A DNA stretch of 64,000 nt, taken from positions 3,286,001-3,350,000 of the forward strand of contig NC_058159.1 of assembly GCF_020080835.1 (NCBI RefSeq). Reading direction: 5' to 3'. Each line of letters starts with the position of its first letter. Positions within the stretch are counted from its first letter, which is position 1. This stretch comes from Cotesia glomerata. Taxonomy: Eukaryota; Arthropoda; Insecta; Hymenoptera; Braconidae. A model generated the notes under the pieces. That model was not told the DNA's origin, made no database searches, and saw only the letters and a program-made list of their open reading frames with translations. Positions 1 through 11,816 of this stretch are shown one piece after another. The translations under genes were made by a program, and so were the position numbers.

Positions 1-947
1 GGAGGTAAGCGATGACCGAACTGTACGGGTGGGCTTGTTTATAATCATCATCCGCGTACACTCATATTTTTCACCGTAATCACTGCTCCAGAATAAATGA
101 CGTGAAAATGTTTTCATGAACATATGTTAGCCGTAATGTGCGCCAATATATCTAGGGATATCTCGTCTATGTAATATCTCCGTGTGTAATAATACTGACA
201 CACAGCAGAGTCTGTGCAGCACTTGTATCAACTATTACCGCAGTATTTTATCAGTCTCGGAATTTTGCAAGTCCTCTCACATACACACGTCGCTTGTCTT
301 TTTACTCCTCTCTCTCTCTCTCTAATACTATACTATACAGACTTTTTGAATCCATCACCCACGAATAAACGGACGGCCATTTCGGCTGCTGCTTTTTCAC
401 TGGACCGGAAAAGGGTAATTTATACTCCGTACGTGATACTAAATAAAAACTCGGATAAATCTTTGATTGCTACCTCTGCTTTTAAATTTTTAACTCGTCA
501 CATTTAAATGTACATATAAGTACGATGGTGGCCAATAAAAAACACGGATAGGATCTCAATAAAAGTCAGAGGTCGGATGTTTTTTATTTTATTTTATTTT
601 TTTTTATTATTACATTTTAAACCACAAAGTTTATACATTGTAATGTGGTCATAAAGCGATGAAATAAATTTTAATTAATGTGTCGCCTGGTATTGCAGGT
701 GATTGACAGTTTCGTGACCGCGACAAAGTGCCGACAGTATTTAATTATTTTTACATCTTCTTTAAGTCATTATTACCTTTCATTTATTTTTTATTTTTTA
801 ACTTACATTTGATAATAATAATACCTTCGCCTATTTTAAAAAGCATCAATTAATTTTTTCAAAGTCAATTTTTGGATTTATTATAAAAATAATCCTCTGT
901 TAGAAAATTATAGATAATTAGTTAGTAATTTAATAATTGATAATTTT
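1..947. other. Unique non-coding DNA, AT-rich towards its right end
   Basis: The first ~530 bases have mixed composition and no repeat that I recognise elsewhere. They include a short (CT)n run at 306-323. From about 580 the sequence becomes T-rich and AT-rich. The longest open frame (214-507, 97 codons) has low-complexity Ser/Leu/Thr content and no recognisable domain, so I treat it as chance. Confidence 0.5.
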
Positions 948-1017
948 AGTAAGGTAAAAGCCCCAATATATGATCATATACTGGTACATGATCATATACT
1001 GGGGCTTCTACCTTACT
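948..1017. repeat. 70-bp near-perfect foldback (mini-palindrome)
   Basis: The left arm 948-971 (AGTAAGGTAAAAGCCCC...) pairs with 994-1017 (...GGGGCTTCTACCTTACT), 22 of 24 positions matching. The centre holds the 14-base direct repeat TGATCATATACTGG at 971-984 and 989-1002. It could be a very small MITE or a structured regulatory or RNA hairpin. No target duplication is evident. Confidence 0.7.
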
Positions 1018-1850
1018 GATGATAAAAATTAATAACTAAAAATGTTGTCTTATATCGTAGAAAATAAAATGAGTTAACTTGTTAGCGCGATGGGCGATGG
1101 GTTAAGCTTTCTTGATAACGGGAAGAAAAAAGAAATAAAAAATAACATAATTGGCTCGCATACAAACGACCGCTAATGGCGCGGATGCTTTTGTTGTTTT
1201 TAATTAACCCTTTCTTTTAAGACGACCAGAGGGAATGGTAAACTGCTGCGAAAGGGGTTCTTTAGCCATCAGGTCCTTCCTGGAGCCCTCGCGGCTCTTT
1301 TGCTATTGCTCCCTGTGTCCGTAAGAGAAGAAAGGAGAAAGAGGGCCTTTGTCTCTCAGGAGAGATGTAAATACAAGCTTAGAACTGCACCTCGGAGACA
1401 GACGAGCTTTTCATGGTTACGAGGCACAATGAGCTGCTTGCAATTAAAGCTTAATCTAATTACTTTTTCTCACTGGACATATAATTGTTTACTCAAGACA
1501 TTTCTTTGAATAGTTGTTCTTTTTTTTATGATTAAAATTCAAAATTTTTGTTTTTAATGAAACTTAAATTAAAAAATTAAGTTGATTTGAGAGAAAAAAT
1601 TTTTTAATTGATTTTTTTTTGGTTTAAAAATTTTTTATTTTATTTTAGATAATAAAATATTTCATCTTAATAAATCAAATTAAAATTTTTAATAATAAAG
1701 AGTGTATAAACTAAATTAAAATTTGATTTTCTTAAAATTAAATTTTGAATTTATTTTCATCTGGAAAATTTTAAAAGCCCAAATGATGAAAATTTATTCA
1801 ATGAATATTTTTAAGTTTCAATTCAAATTTTAAACCGTCGAGAAATTCTA
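1018..1850. other. Unique segment (1080-1510), then AT-rich filler
   Basis: Bases 1080-1510 are clearly less AT-rich than the surroundings and show no similarity to the repeat families in the window. Bases 1511-1850 are AT-rich with many poly-T and AAATTT words. The 69-codon frame at 1300-1509 has no recognisable family. Confidence 0.4.
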
Positions 1851-2039
1851 CACAGCAAAAAATTTTGCGTCATTGCGTCAAAAAACAGAGTTAAAAATTT
1901 TTGTGTTAAATATTTAACACTTTTATGTGTAAATTTAACATTTATTCTGTTAAATCAACACAAAAAAGTGTTAAATATTTAACATAAAAATTTTTAACAC
2001 CAAATTTTTTGATGCAATGACGCAAAATTTTTTACTGTG
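1851..2039. mobile_element. MITE with CACAGTAAAAAATTTT-type terminal inverted repeats, TA target
   Basis: The ends are CACAGCAAAAAATTTTGCGT... and its complement ...ACGCAAAATTTTTTACTGTG, giving inverted repeats of about 35 bp with only a few mismatches. TA flanks both sides (1849-1850 and 2040-2041). The interior is made of GTTAAATATTTAACAC-like palindromes. A sister element lies at 39088-39285. The structure is that of a non-coding Tc1/mariner-type MITE (inference from TA plus TIRs). Confidence 0.8.
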
Positions 2040-2041
2040 TA

Positions 2042-2744
2042 GTTAAATCTCACATTATCGAATGAGAATTTTGAAAAAGTATCTTTTATTTAATTAAATA
2101 AAGTAAATTTTACTCGATTCAAAATTTTTCCTCTTACATCAATTCAAAAAAGCTTATTTTTTTCACTCTTAATTAAATCACATAATATTCGAGCATCTAT
2201 TTTTAATATAAAAGATTATAATGAAACGGAAAAAATTATAATGATTTACATATTTGCATTCACATTTTAATAAAGTCACAATCTAATTGGATCGCGGTGG
2301 AGTTATTTGTAAGTCATATAACCCAACTAAGCAGGTAAGGCGTACCCCTATTTCGTGACTCGCGATATCATCGTCTCTCCGCGAAATTTCTAACAGCCTA
2401 TAAGAGCATTTAATTTGTAGCGAGTCCAAGTCTTGAGTCTTTACTTTTACGAACACCAGTAACACAAATATTAAACTAATAGATATAATAATAATTTCTC
2501 TGGGTAATAAAAGTCCTAAATATTTATTTATGTATACAACGTGTACTTTTTAGTCCTCTGTAGTTCCGTTCTTTAAGGTATTATTTATTTAAATTATTTT
2601 ACATGCTATCAAGTATTACTCTGTCGTATAATTAACGCGAACACGCAAATTTAATACTTGAATGTTACATTTTGTAGATCATATATTTTTTTTTTTAATT
2701 TATTAAGTATATACCGAGTTAATTAAATAAATAAAAAAAGAAAC
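2042..2744. other. Non-coding spacer; short unique piece at 2280-2460
   Basis: The segment is AT-rich apart from 2280-2460, which has balanced composition. I see no repeat, RNA gene or domain-bearing frame. Confidence 0.4.
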
Positions 2745-2960
2745 AATGACTGGTTGTTGGAAATCAGTCACGGAGTTGGATAAAAGTCAAAGGGCAAAAT
2801 CTGCGACGACACTGAGCATCTCAACGTGGTATGGAGCTGATACGACGGTTTAATTACCAGCGGGTTGCGGAACGGCTTGCCGGTAAATCTCTTTGATGAT
2901 CCATAAAACCTCCAAACGCAATCGCATCAACCGGCTCCTTGACGGCTGAATTTTATTGTA
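2745..2960. other. GC-richer island, possible cis-regulatory module
   Basis: This is a compact island inside AT-rich DNA. It contains CTTTGATG (TCF-like) near 2890, CCATAAAA (Abd-B/Cad-like) near 2901 and a TTTAATTACC homeodomain-type word near 2850. Such words occur by chance, so the regulatory reading is inference. Conservation across species would be the deciding evidence. Confidence 0.3.
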
Positions 2961-3377
2961 CATATTCTATCTAACTTATGTTATTATTTGACATTATACT
3001 ATTACGCTAGTTTTTTCTTGAGTTTCAATTGTCAAATGTACTTATATTGATTATTAATTAATAATTAGCGATATTATTAATTTTGCTTTTTAGATTTTGA
3101 TGAATTTTGCTGCTTTTCAAAATAAAAGAAAATTTTTTTAATTTTAAATGGACGAAAATTGTACAGCAAGTGATATTTAGTCATTTAAATTTGATAGTCG
3201 CTTAAATTATTAATAATGAAATTTAAAGATCGAATTTAAGTACCGAAAAAAAAAATTGTCATTAATATTGCTTTATAGAACCTAAAAAAATTTTTTTTCA
3301 ATTCATTTATTAATTACTATTTTGTCAATAGACATTATAATTTAAAATTAATCTAAAAATTGATCTATTTGTATGAA
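2961..3377. other. AT-rich spacer
   Basis: The stretch is AT-rich with poly-A/T runs (for example around 3250 and 3290). I recognise nothing in it. Confidence 0.4.
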
Positions 3378-3385
3378 GTATTCAT

Positions 3386-3864
3386 TAGGGTGGCGCAAAA
3401 AATCCGACTATTTTTTTTTTAGCCTTGAGTGAAAAAATGTCAGTTTTTGATGTTTTAAGAGCTCTCTCCAAAGAACAGCTTAAAAAAAAATTTTAAGAGG
3501 TCGCTCCAAATTTTTTTTAATTTCAAAAATCGTCAAAAATCGAAATTTTTTTTTTTTTAATTTTTTTTCTCGTTACGTTGTAATTTTATAGACCAAAAAA
3601 AAATAAGTTCCTGAAAGTTTCAATTCAAAATTTAAATTTTGAAAGATCGCTCATAATTTTTTTTAAATTTTAGAGTCAAAAAATGCTAATCCAATTCAAT
3701 AGTCACTAATAAATTAAAAAAAAATTATGAGCGACCTTTTAAAATTCACATTTTGAACTGAAACTTTCAGGAAAAACAGAGAGAGCTCTTAAAACATCAA
3801 AAACAAACATTTTTTTGCTCGAGACTCAAAAAAAAAAATTAGTCAGTTTTTTTGCGCCACTGTA
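3386..3864. mobile_element. 479-bp hAT-type foldback MITE with an 8-bp target duplication
   Basis: The left end TAGGGTGGCGCAAAAAA and the right end (complement TACAGTGGCGCAAAAAA) fit the hAT-like YARNG terminus. Perfect 8-bp direct repeats GTATTCAT flank the element at 3378-3385 and 3865-3872. The inside is also foldback: GTTTTAAGAGCTCTC near 3454 is answered by GAGAGCTCTTAAAAC near 3780. It has no coding capacity. The 8-bp duplication plus termini make a hAT-derived MITE the best call. Confidence 0.88.
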
Positions 3865-3872
3865 GTATTCAT

Positions 3873-4775
3873 AAATTTTTATGATTATGATTAGGAAAAA
3901 AATCATCAAAAATTTTACGATGTTTTACAATTTATCAATATAATAAAACAAAACTAAAAATGTGTGACAAAAAAAAACATAAACTAAATTTAAATAATCT
4001 AAAATTATTCCTCTGGTATCTGAGTTAGCTCCTGGATTTTGTCAGTAGTAGTTTACACTATTGACGAGCGGGTGTTTAGACTAAAACCCGTAAAACGAAA
4101 TATACATAGGCAAAATTTTCCGGGTGGAAATAACCGTTGAGCAACCTGTTTCTAAAGATAATTCATAAATAAAGAAAAAAAAATGAAAAACAAGCTTATG
4201 CAGCGTAATTTATTACAACATTTAAAATAAAAATTAATCAATAAATTGTTGTACTTTGTCTTGACAATTTTATTTAAGTATCGTGTAAAAAATACGAGAG
4301 CATATATATTATAAATTATAATACAATAATGAGTGATGATATTTTATAAAGGCATTAATGATAATGAATGTGTCAAGAAAGCAATAATAATTAATGTTTA
4401 ATGTTTAACGATAATACAACAACTTGACATAGACTGATCGATGTCATAGGCCGGTTGTCATGTCGATAACCTCCTTCATTAAATATATCACCACCACTCG
4501 AGCACTTCCACTTACATGAGTGGTATCTTCTCCTGCGTTTATCTTTTCCACGAAATTTCTCGTATTTACCGATTTCCAAGCTTATTTACGGTATGATATC
4601 AATTTATATATTAATATTAATATAACACAAGGTTCAATGGCTTGAGACTGTAAAGACTCAAGAAAGACTGGGATGAAAAACAAAAAATTGACTATCGAAT
4701 CTCAAGATTAAGACCGAAGATCAAAGACGAAAGACGACGCATAAGTCTAGCGGTGAAATTAAATCGGTAAATGTT
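3873..4775. other. Mixed non-coding DNA
   Basis: The segment is mostly AT-rich, with a more balanced patch at 4390-4590. The 62-codon minus-strand frame there (4391-4579) has no recognisable domain. No repeat match was noticed. Confidence 0.35.
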
Positions 4776-5180
4776 GTGGTATTAGGTTCTGTTCTTCACT
4801 TACAAAGGGCAAGTAGTGTCACGGTGTGTAGACGCACACGTCCCGCGAGAATTAGAACCCTTTGGTCCTGCATAATCCACGACTCCGCCGAGACTACGCG
4901 AAAATTAGAGCCGCGTTATATTGCTAACCCTCTAACGTTTATCTTATATTATACATATACGTGTTCATGACCTGCAACGAGCTACTAGAAGGGAATAGAA
5001 ACGGAAGGGGAGTTTAGTCAACTTTGTACCGTGCGATGATTTAGGAGCGAATTATCAGGACGAATCCAATAACGCGCACCGCGAAATTTGTCCCGCGGCA
5101 AATTAAGATCAAGGAGCCCAAACGACTAAGTGGAATATATAAGTATTCTCCCTGTTTGATCATGCTAGAATATAAGGGCA
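4776..5180. other. Unique GC-richer island
   Basis: Composition is balanced with several CpG-containing words (for example near 4830-4900 and 5070-5100). It looks single-copy within the window. The 64-codon frame 4776-4970 begins at a non-ATG codon and matches no family that I know. Confidence 0.35.
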
Positions 5181-5224
5181 AAGGGTGTCTAATTAGAATC
5201 TGTTTATTAATTTTAGCTTTTTTA

Positions 5225-5600
5225 ATTAATTAATTTTTTTATTGTTGGAATTATGGACGTAGAAAATTTTAGTACTCTTTGGAATTAAATTAGAGAAATT
5301 TTTAATAATTTAGAGTGACAAATTATTTTTTTATTGTAAAATTAATAATTATTACAAATTAAAAAGTAATAATATAGCTTATAAAATTACTGTTAATCTT
5401 TAATTATTGTGGAAGTTATTATTGTTTTTTTAAGAAAAAATTTTGAATTTTGGAATAAAAAATTAATTCTAATTTATTTCAGGTTTTAAAATTAGAAGAA
5501 TTAAAATATTTTTTAGTGATGTTAGGTCACATTTTAATTGTCAATTTATAATAAATAAATGTAATAATTGTAAAAAAAATTGTATAGGAAATTATAATTC
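5225..5600. repeat. Diverged copy of the AT-rich repeat seen at 46.2-47.0 kb
   Basis: The stretch with TTAGAGAAATTTTTAATAAT and TTTATTGTAAAATTAATAAT resembles the unit at 46.2 kb (CAGAGAAATTTTTACTAATT and TTTATTGTAAAATTAGTAAT) in the same order and spacing. AT-rich composition makes chance similarity easier, so this is moderate evidence only. Confidence 0.4.
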
Positions 5601-6000
5601 ATTTTTTGTATAGTTAGAAAGTTTGAGTAGGAGAAAAGAATGTTTTATCCAAATGTTGAGCGGGAATAGAATGAATTATTAGTGATACGAAGCAAAGGTA
5701 TATTATTAAGAAAAACATTTGTGAGTTGTTATGACAGTCAGCGGCGGACGATCTATCACCGAGATTTAGTCCCAGCGGAGCGCCGTGGACCAACTTATAC
5801 AATATTTAAGGTTTTGTCCCTCAAGACCGCTAAGAGATATATCACGCCGCATTAATATATATTTGCGGGGGAGATAACGTCCGAGATTCTTATTCCTGAT
5901 CATCCTGTTCCTTTGTGCCGAGCCGAGGAAAACTACGTGGTCACCGAATAAGACAATCTTATGATTATTTTGAAAATTTTTCGTTACGCTGGGGACATTT
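5601..6000. other. Unique GC-richer island
   Basis: Bases 5620-6000 are balanced in composition and match no repeat elsewhere in the window. The 62-codon frame at 5614-5802 (-) is not recognisable. Confidence 0.35.
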
Positions 6001-6480
6001 CAGATAAAACTTCTTGTCATCAAGGTGAGAAGGAAAATTCTATAAATCAATATTTTTACTAAGTGTTCTGATAAAACAATTTGCTAAAATTTTATAAGAT
6101 TTTCATCAACTTTTAATAAATGATTTTTTTTTTAATTGTGATTCAAAATATTCAACAGTTAAAAAATATTTATTGATATTTCACACGTCATTAATAGAAC
6201 ACAATTTATTAACTGTTAATAAATGTACTTTTAAAAAAAAATTTCTTAGTTGTTGAAAAATATTTAGTTCAATTTAATTAATGAATAAATTGTTTCCAAA
6301 TAAATAAATTAATCAACAGTTAAAATATTCTTTTACTGCAAACATCCCCGAGATTTCTAATAATAATAATTTTGCCGTAAATTAATGCTCGGTAAGCAAA
6401 AAAAAAGCTTAAAAGTGAATAAATTATAAATACCGAGGAAAAATGTAAATAAATTTTTGGCGATTACAGCCCGAATTGTA
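6001..6480. repeat. AT-rich block related to AATAAATGA / AACAGTTA repeat DNA
   Basis: Words such as TTAATAAATGATTT, TCAACAGTTAAAAAATATTT and TTAACTGTTAATAAATGTAC recur in both orientations between 6110 and 6330. They resemble the inner element at 17599-17870 and the block at 33461-34213. No clear ends or target duplication could be assigned. Confidence 0.35.
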
Positions 6481-7440
6481 ATGAAGATTGAACAACTGGT
6501 GTCTCATATATTCTCATTGCTTATAACTTACAACTTAGTGGGCAGTTAGTTACATTATACATGTAGAGAAAGAGGAAGAGCACCAGCACCATCAGTATCA
6601 GTGTATACATATACGTAATATTATGAATGGAGCCCAGTGATCGCGTTGAATGCGTGCGAAGCGTGCGTGAGGTTAGTTACGCACCGCTTGCCGTGCCCCC
6701 AGGGGTGTTTCGTCGGCATGTAACCCACACGTTGATGAGTCGATAGACTTGCTGAGATCCAACCAAATAATGATCGAGTACACTTTGCCCAAAAGTTATT
6801 AACTACTCCCATAATAATCACTTTATTCATAAATTTTATCCATTCACATCGCCGAGCCACTATTACTTATAACTCGTTAGTTATTAGTTATTACTTAAAC
6901 AACACCGCCTTTTTATTCTCACTCGGAAATTTTTTAGTCTTCTCTCTACTCTCACAGAGGATCCAGACTTGACAAAGTCCGCTCGGGTTTCAGATCGCCA
7001 GCTCGATTAAATTTCATTTTATTTAATAATAATAAAAGTAAAGGGCTGCTCACCGCTTTTAAACTCACATACAAAGCTCCGCTTGTCCGAGACACCCAAA
7101 TCGGCTTGTGATGCTTTTTTACTCTGGTTTTTTAAGCTCATCGAGTCTTGAGGACTTACCGCACGTGCTAGCTTGAGATAAGACAAATCGGCTAAAATCA
7201 CACACTTTAATTTCTAGAATTAAAATCAAATTAAAAAAAACGAGAATGTCTGATGGTTCTTATTCAATTTAGTAAAAAATAAAAATTTTTGTGTCTCCGC
7301 TGAAATAAAAGTTTGCTAATGATCGCCGATAAAATTTCTGAATAGCCTCGTTGAGACTCTCAGACTTCTCGAGTTAGTTTCTACTTTTACGGCGAACCCG
7401 GCTGAGTGATAAATTATTTCATTTAATTGTTCAATTAGTT
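6481..7440. other. Unique GC-richer block
   Basis: This is nearly 1 kb of balanced, single-copy-looking sequence. The minus-strand frames at 6621-6860 (79 codons) and 7019-7201 show no recognisable domain. I cannot assign a function. Confidence 0.35.
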
Positions 7441-7836
7441 ATTAGGGATGAAATTCAAACTTTTGAGGACTTTAATGTTTTTACTAATTAATATTCACGA
7501 AAATATTTTCTGATAAGAGTTTGTCTAGTTATATATAACCATCTTAAGCTATAAATAATAATAAAAACAAATTTTCAGTATAATTTTTAATTTTATAAAT
7601 TTTTCAGAAAATTTGTACATCAAATTATCATGTTATATAAAAAAAAATTAATTTAATAATTAATTAAATGAAAAATCAACGGCCAATAATCTCTTTAGAA
7701 AGCAAAAACAAATATTTTTACTTTAGAACCTAATCTCTGAAAGTTAACTCTCTTATAAGAAAAAAATTCAGCGACTGTGCGACACCTGTTGAAAAAATTT
7801 GAGTACTTATTGAAAAAATAAAATAATGTATGGACA
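7441..7836. other. AT-rich spacer
   Basis: The segment is AT-rich with nothing recognisable until the start of the MITE at 7839. Confidence 0.4.
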
Positions 7837-7838
7837 TA

Positions 7839-8086
7839 TCGACGGTCTAATTAGCAATTGGTCTAACTCCTTATTTTTTAAAGAGTGATTTTTTAACATT
7901 TTGATACAGCAATAGTCCAATTATAAATTATTTGAATGATCCAAAGAAAAATATTATACCTCTATTAGATATTAATGATATTAAATGGTTTTTTAAAGTG
8001 ATATTAAATTTTGAATCAATTGTTTTTTTGTACAAATGGACGATTCTCTAAAATGTCGTTAGATAATTTGCTAATTAGAACGTCGA
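7839..8086. mobile_element. TCGACG-family MITE, copy 1
   Basis: The inverted ends TCGACGGTCTAATTAGCAA and (complement of the right end) TCGACGTTCTAATTAGCAA extend about 30 bp. TA occurs on both sides (7837-7838 and 8087-8088). A full-length sister copy with the same internal order lies at 25005-25255. The copy has inserted into DNA made of TATATGACCATAT-like words. Confidence 0.8.
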
Positions 8087-8250
8087 TATATGACCATATA
8101 AAATCATATGTTGACATATTAACTCATATTAGTATATATAAAGCTATATCAAGGCAAATATGACCTAACATGATCAATTAAATATCGTATTTAGCCTTTT
8201 ATAAGTATATCAGAACCTAATAAAATTTATTTATGAACATATCAAGCCGA
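8087..8250. repeat. Degenerate ATATGACCATAT-type array
   Basis: Words such as ATATGACCATATAAAATC, GACATATTAACTCATATTAG and CAAATATGACCTAACATGAT follow each other at roughly 10-12-base intervals. The same style of array recurs at 17.0-17.5, 18.0, 22.6, 31.5, 32.3, 37.5 and 55.6 kb. Confidence 0.55.
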
Positions 8251-8745
8251 ATTAAAAATTTTTTTTTCACGTGTGATAGCTAATAGCTTTTATTTTCGGC
8301 ATGATTCGCATTTTGATTACAATTTATCACACTTTTTGGTTTACACAAACAAACGCTTATATTCTTGGTACACATTTTTGCGATTGCTCTATTAATAGTT
8401 CTCATAAAATACAAGACGGTTTTTATATTTTATGAGCAGTTATTTTTTTTACGTCGTCTTTCGTCTTGTAAACATCATTTATCAAAAGATGTATTGTGGA
8501 GTTTTCTTAGGTGATATTGATGGCGATGCATCAGTCATATACTTTTTACTTTTTTTAAATAACTTCTAAATATAATCAATAATTTTTATTAAAAAATGTA
8601 AACTTAAAATGAATTATTAAAAGAGAAAAATACGGATGTAAGCTCTAAATTAAGTGATCCTTGAAAGAGTAAAAAAAGGAAAATAAAATAAAAATTGAGC
8701 AGAGATATTTAAAATTCAAATATTGTTCCTGTTAATTGGGGGCAA
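8251..8745. other. AT-rich spacer
   Basis: Non-coding. TATTTTATGAGCAGTTA near 8430 partly mirrors TTCTCATAAAATACAAGACG near 8400, a weak hairpin. Nothing else was recognised. Confidence 0.35.
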
Positions 8746-9320
8746 CTCTCGTTTTTGTTGAGCAGAACCCAACGGAGAATTAGCATCAAGTAATTAGCGG
8801 GTGGGAAGACAAAGTATAAGTCTGCTCTGAATTTTTATCCTTGCACTTGTGCTCTTATCATATCTATATGCTGTATATTTAGCATTCTTGTTCGCGTCTT
8901 CGCGTCTCTTCACAGCACGTGCTAACAGCAGGACGCGCTCACTCGAGGTACTCATACTTATAATAATCTCAACTCCCAAGAAAGCTAAACATAAAACGGA
9001 TAAAAAATAACAAAATTAACGCCGGCTCGATGATATTTACGAGTTGAGGTTAACAAAAACACGACAGCGAAATAGGCGCGACGATATCCGGTCAATTTCA
9101 CTTTCACGCACGACATCATCCGACTCTCATGTAGGGCCGACATTTTTTAGAAAAAATAAAAAAAATATCTGTATATATATGAACATAACACAGGCTGACT
9201 AGTCCTCAGACTTGTCGCCAAATTCTACGGACTTGTCCCAAATCCCAGGGGGTCCGTTTTATTGCAGTTTTTGAAATACTGCCGCGTTTAAATTATGCCA
9301 GGCTCCATACTAACATATGT
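8746..9320. other. Unique GC-richer island
   Basis: The stretch is balanced and CpG-containing (for example 8890-8945 and 9020-9130), with no repeat similarity in the window. The 61-codon frame 8794-8979 (-) is not recognisable. It is a candidate regulatory island by composition only. Confidence 0.3.
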
Positions 9321-9769
9321 ATAATGCTAACACTCGTTTTTTTTTCTTTTTTTTTTTTGAGAAATAATCACGGGTGAAATCCATCCGTGAGATGAGGAAT
9401 AATAATTGTAATTATGAAATATGTAATACTGATTAGTGTAAGAGGACACGCGACACAATTATTCTCGAATGTATAATATAATATCGAATACAAAATATCG
9501 TTTTACACGCGGCACGGGACGTATGATTACAGCCTTTTATCGTTAATATGCAAATACCCACCGCAATTTAGTGGTATCTTAATTGAACCGGTCATTATAG
9601 ACTCACCTATTCAAACTTTACCCTTTTTTAATGGTGTTTTTATTTAATAAATACTTTTTTGGACAATTTTTGAGGAAAAAAATTGCGATTAAAATTTTTT
9701 GTTAATTAGAAATACTGTATCATTTATTTTTATTCAATTTACAGAAGCCTTTTTTTGATTGGTGAGATC
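9321..9769. other. Mixed spacer
   Basis: A T-rich run at 9328-9358 is followed by mixed and then AT-rich sequence. No gene or repeat was recognised. Confidence 0.35.
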
Positions 9770-9771
9770 TA

Positions 9772-10407
9772 CACAGAAAAAAAGGTTCATTTGAGCCAAG
9801 AAAATATTTTTCTTCCTAATTATTTTCTTGAGCGAAAGAAAAAATTTTTTTTGAAAGAAATTTCACTTATTCCAACAAAATTAATTCTCTTGCTTTAAGA
9901 AATACGTATTTTGATCCAAGAAAATTTATTTAAGTCAAGAAAATCTTGTTGTTTTGAGAAAATTTCTCTCTTGCTCCAAAAAATTAAATATAAAGACAGA
10001 AGTAAATTTTCATTAATATTTTTATTGATTAACATGTCAAACGGGAAGATCAAATAATATTGAATCATTTATTTTCATTCAATAAGTATAATTGCACGCT
10101 AAAATAATATAAAAAGGATATCAAATATTCAAGAGAAAAATTTTGTCAAGGTGAGACAATTTTTTTCTCAGCTGAAGTAGGTGGCACTGCTTCCCTAAAG
10201 TATCTAAAAATCTTGATCAGTTATAAAAATTTATTGTATTCAGTATTTATGATAATTTGAATTAAGAAAAAATTGCTTTCACCAAGAATAGAATTTCAAA
10301 AAAAAATTTGTACTTCGGCCAACATAACTTCGGTCTTCCTTCAAGCACCCGAAAATTTTCTTTAGCTAAGAATTTTGTTCTCCAGTCAAGAAATTTTTCT
10401 TTCTGTG
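9772..10407 (+). mobile_element. CACAGAAA-family MITE, copy 1 (636 bp)
   Basis: It starts CACAGAAAAAAAGGTTCATT and ends AATTTTTCTTTCTGTG, with TA on each side. The interior is full of CAAGAAAAT words and has a distinctive block CAGCTGAAGTAGGTGGCACT followed by GCTTCCCTAAAGTATC near 10170-10205. The block is shared with 51007-51737 (opposite strand) and 59831-60523. Compared with those it lacks an internal stretch of about 60 bp. No coding frame. Terminal inversion is short (about 12 bp). Confidence 0.82.
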
Positions 10408-10409
10408 TA

Positions 10410-10980
10410 ATATCAACAAGAAATTAGTGACAATATCACTAATTATTAAACAAACAACATTGTTGAATATTCTGATTAATTTTATGAGACATTCAAGAAA
10501 ATTTTGGATTAAAATAAAATAAAGTTTAAAGAAAATTCAAACGGAAAGTTAAAAAATCATTGAACTTTTTACCGGATAAATTCTTTACTTATCTTCTTTA
10601 TTATCAAATATCAATCAAAAATTTCTAAATATTTTGATTATCTTAATTATAGAACCCAAAATAATAAATTGACATTAATTTTTGTCTTTAAATTCCAAGA
10701 TCCTCCTTAAAAAAAAAAAAAAAAAAAAAAGTATAAATAAATAATAACCCTCGACAATAATTAAAGACTAAAAATAATTCCAAAAAATACATTATTACCG
10801 AGTAATTTATGAATACAATTCGTCATCTGTCTAAATAAGTGCGTACAAAAAAATAATTTATCAAAAACTTACAAAACACCTAACCAGTAAACTTTTCAAA
10901 ATTTCTTTTCTTCATGATAAATTTTTCTAACTTGTTGACTTTTAAAAAAATACATTCAATCTCCAATCGATTAACATCTT
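10410..10980. other. AT-rich spacer with an A22 tract
   Basis: Bases 10709-10730 are an uninterrupted run of A. The rest is AT-rich with no recognisable gene or repeat ends. Confidence 0.4.
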
Positions 10981-11460
10981 AATTACCCGGCTTAGAACTC
11001 GCTCTATCAACCCGACCAGTTGTGTTACAAATAAAAAAAAAAACTAAAACCGATCAGGTGGGATTGAAAAGTGAACTTGGTCGCGTTCTTATATTACCGA
11101 GTTCTGGTCCGACTTCCCGCGGGGGCGGCAGCTTTGACTCGGTAATGGCGCGCCGAGAAGAATGGGAAATGTCACCAGGGGGCGAAATTCCCTCTGTTCT
11201 CCAACTCAGTCCTATACTATAACATTAAATACCATATTCTCGCTTGTATTAGCTCCTTCTTCTCTGACCTCTTCCAATATATGTATATAATATAAGTATA
11301 AGTATAACAGTGCCTTGATGTGTACAGACTTTTGAGACATGTACAGACTTGCCGCGAGTCAAAAATTTTTTTTTTATTTTTTATACATCGGTAACAGACA
11401 GACGCCACGGGGTTGTGTTATATAGTGTGTAGTAGAGAGTCAGCTTAGAGATGAACAGAT
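10981..11460. other. Unique GC-richer island
   Basis: Bases 10985-11220 hold GC-rich words (CCCGCGGGGGCGG near 11118 and GGCGCGCC near 11149) in otherwise AT-rich DNA. The 66-codon frame 11022-11222 and the minus-strand frame 11217-11408 have no recognisable domain. Bases 11280-11310 are short TATA-rich sequence. Confidence 0.35.
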
Positions 11461-11814
11461 ACAGCGATATTATATTATCGCCCATAAAAAAATTTGTAAA
11501 AAAATATATGTTAAAATGTAAAAAATATGTATTAAAAATTTATAAAAAAATTTTTTTTTTATAACCAAATTTTTGGACAATTTTTTTATGTATCAATTTA
11601 TTTTAAATGTAATAAAAATATAAAAAAAAAAATATATATTTTTTATATGAAGAATATACATTTAAAATATTTTTTTATATTTTCATCCATTAAATATTGT
11701 TTATATGTTCTAAGTTTTATTTTAATTTTTTAAATTCCATTAAAAATATATTTTTTATATTTCAACCTTATTTTTGATTTTTTTTTTATAGAGGTGCAAT
11801 TTTGCTCTTTATTA
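11461..11814. repeat. Low-complexity TATAAAAAATAT block
   Basis: The block is nearly pure A/T with recurring AAAAATATATTTTTTATAT words. Similar blocks occur at 21640-21850 and 26830-27010. It could be decayed mobile-element DNA, but ends cannot be defined. Confidence 0.5.
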
Positions 11815-11816
11815 TA

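Noticed and set aside
7839..8086. Possible endogenous viral or polydnavirus segment boundary in the AT-rich blocks
   Set aside because: I saw no viral genes or circularisation-type direct repeats; the segments are explained by MITE ends with TA flanks.
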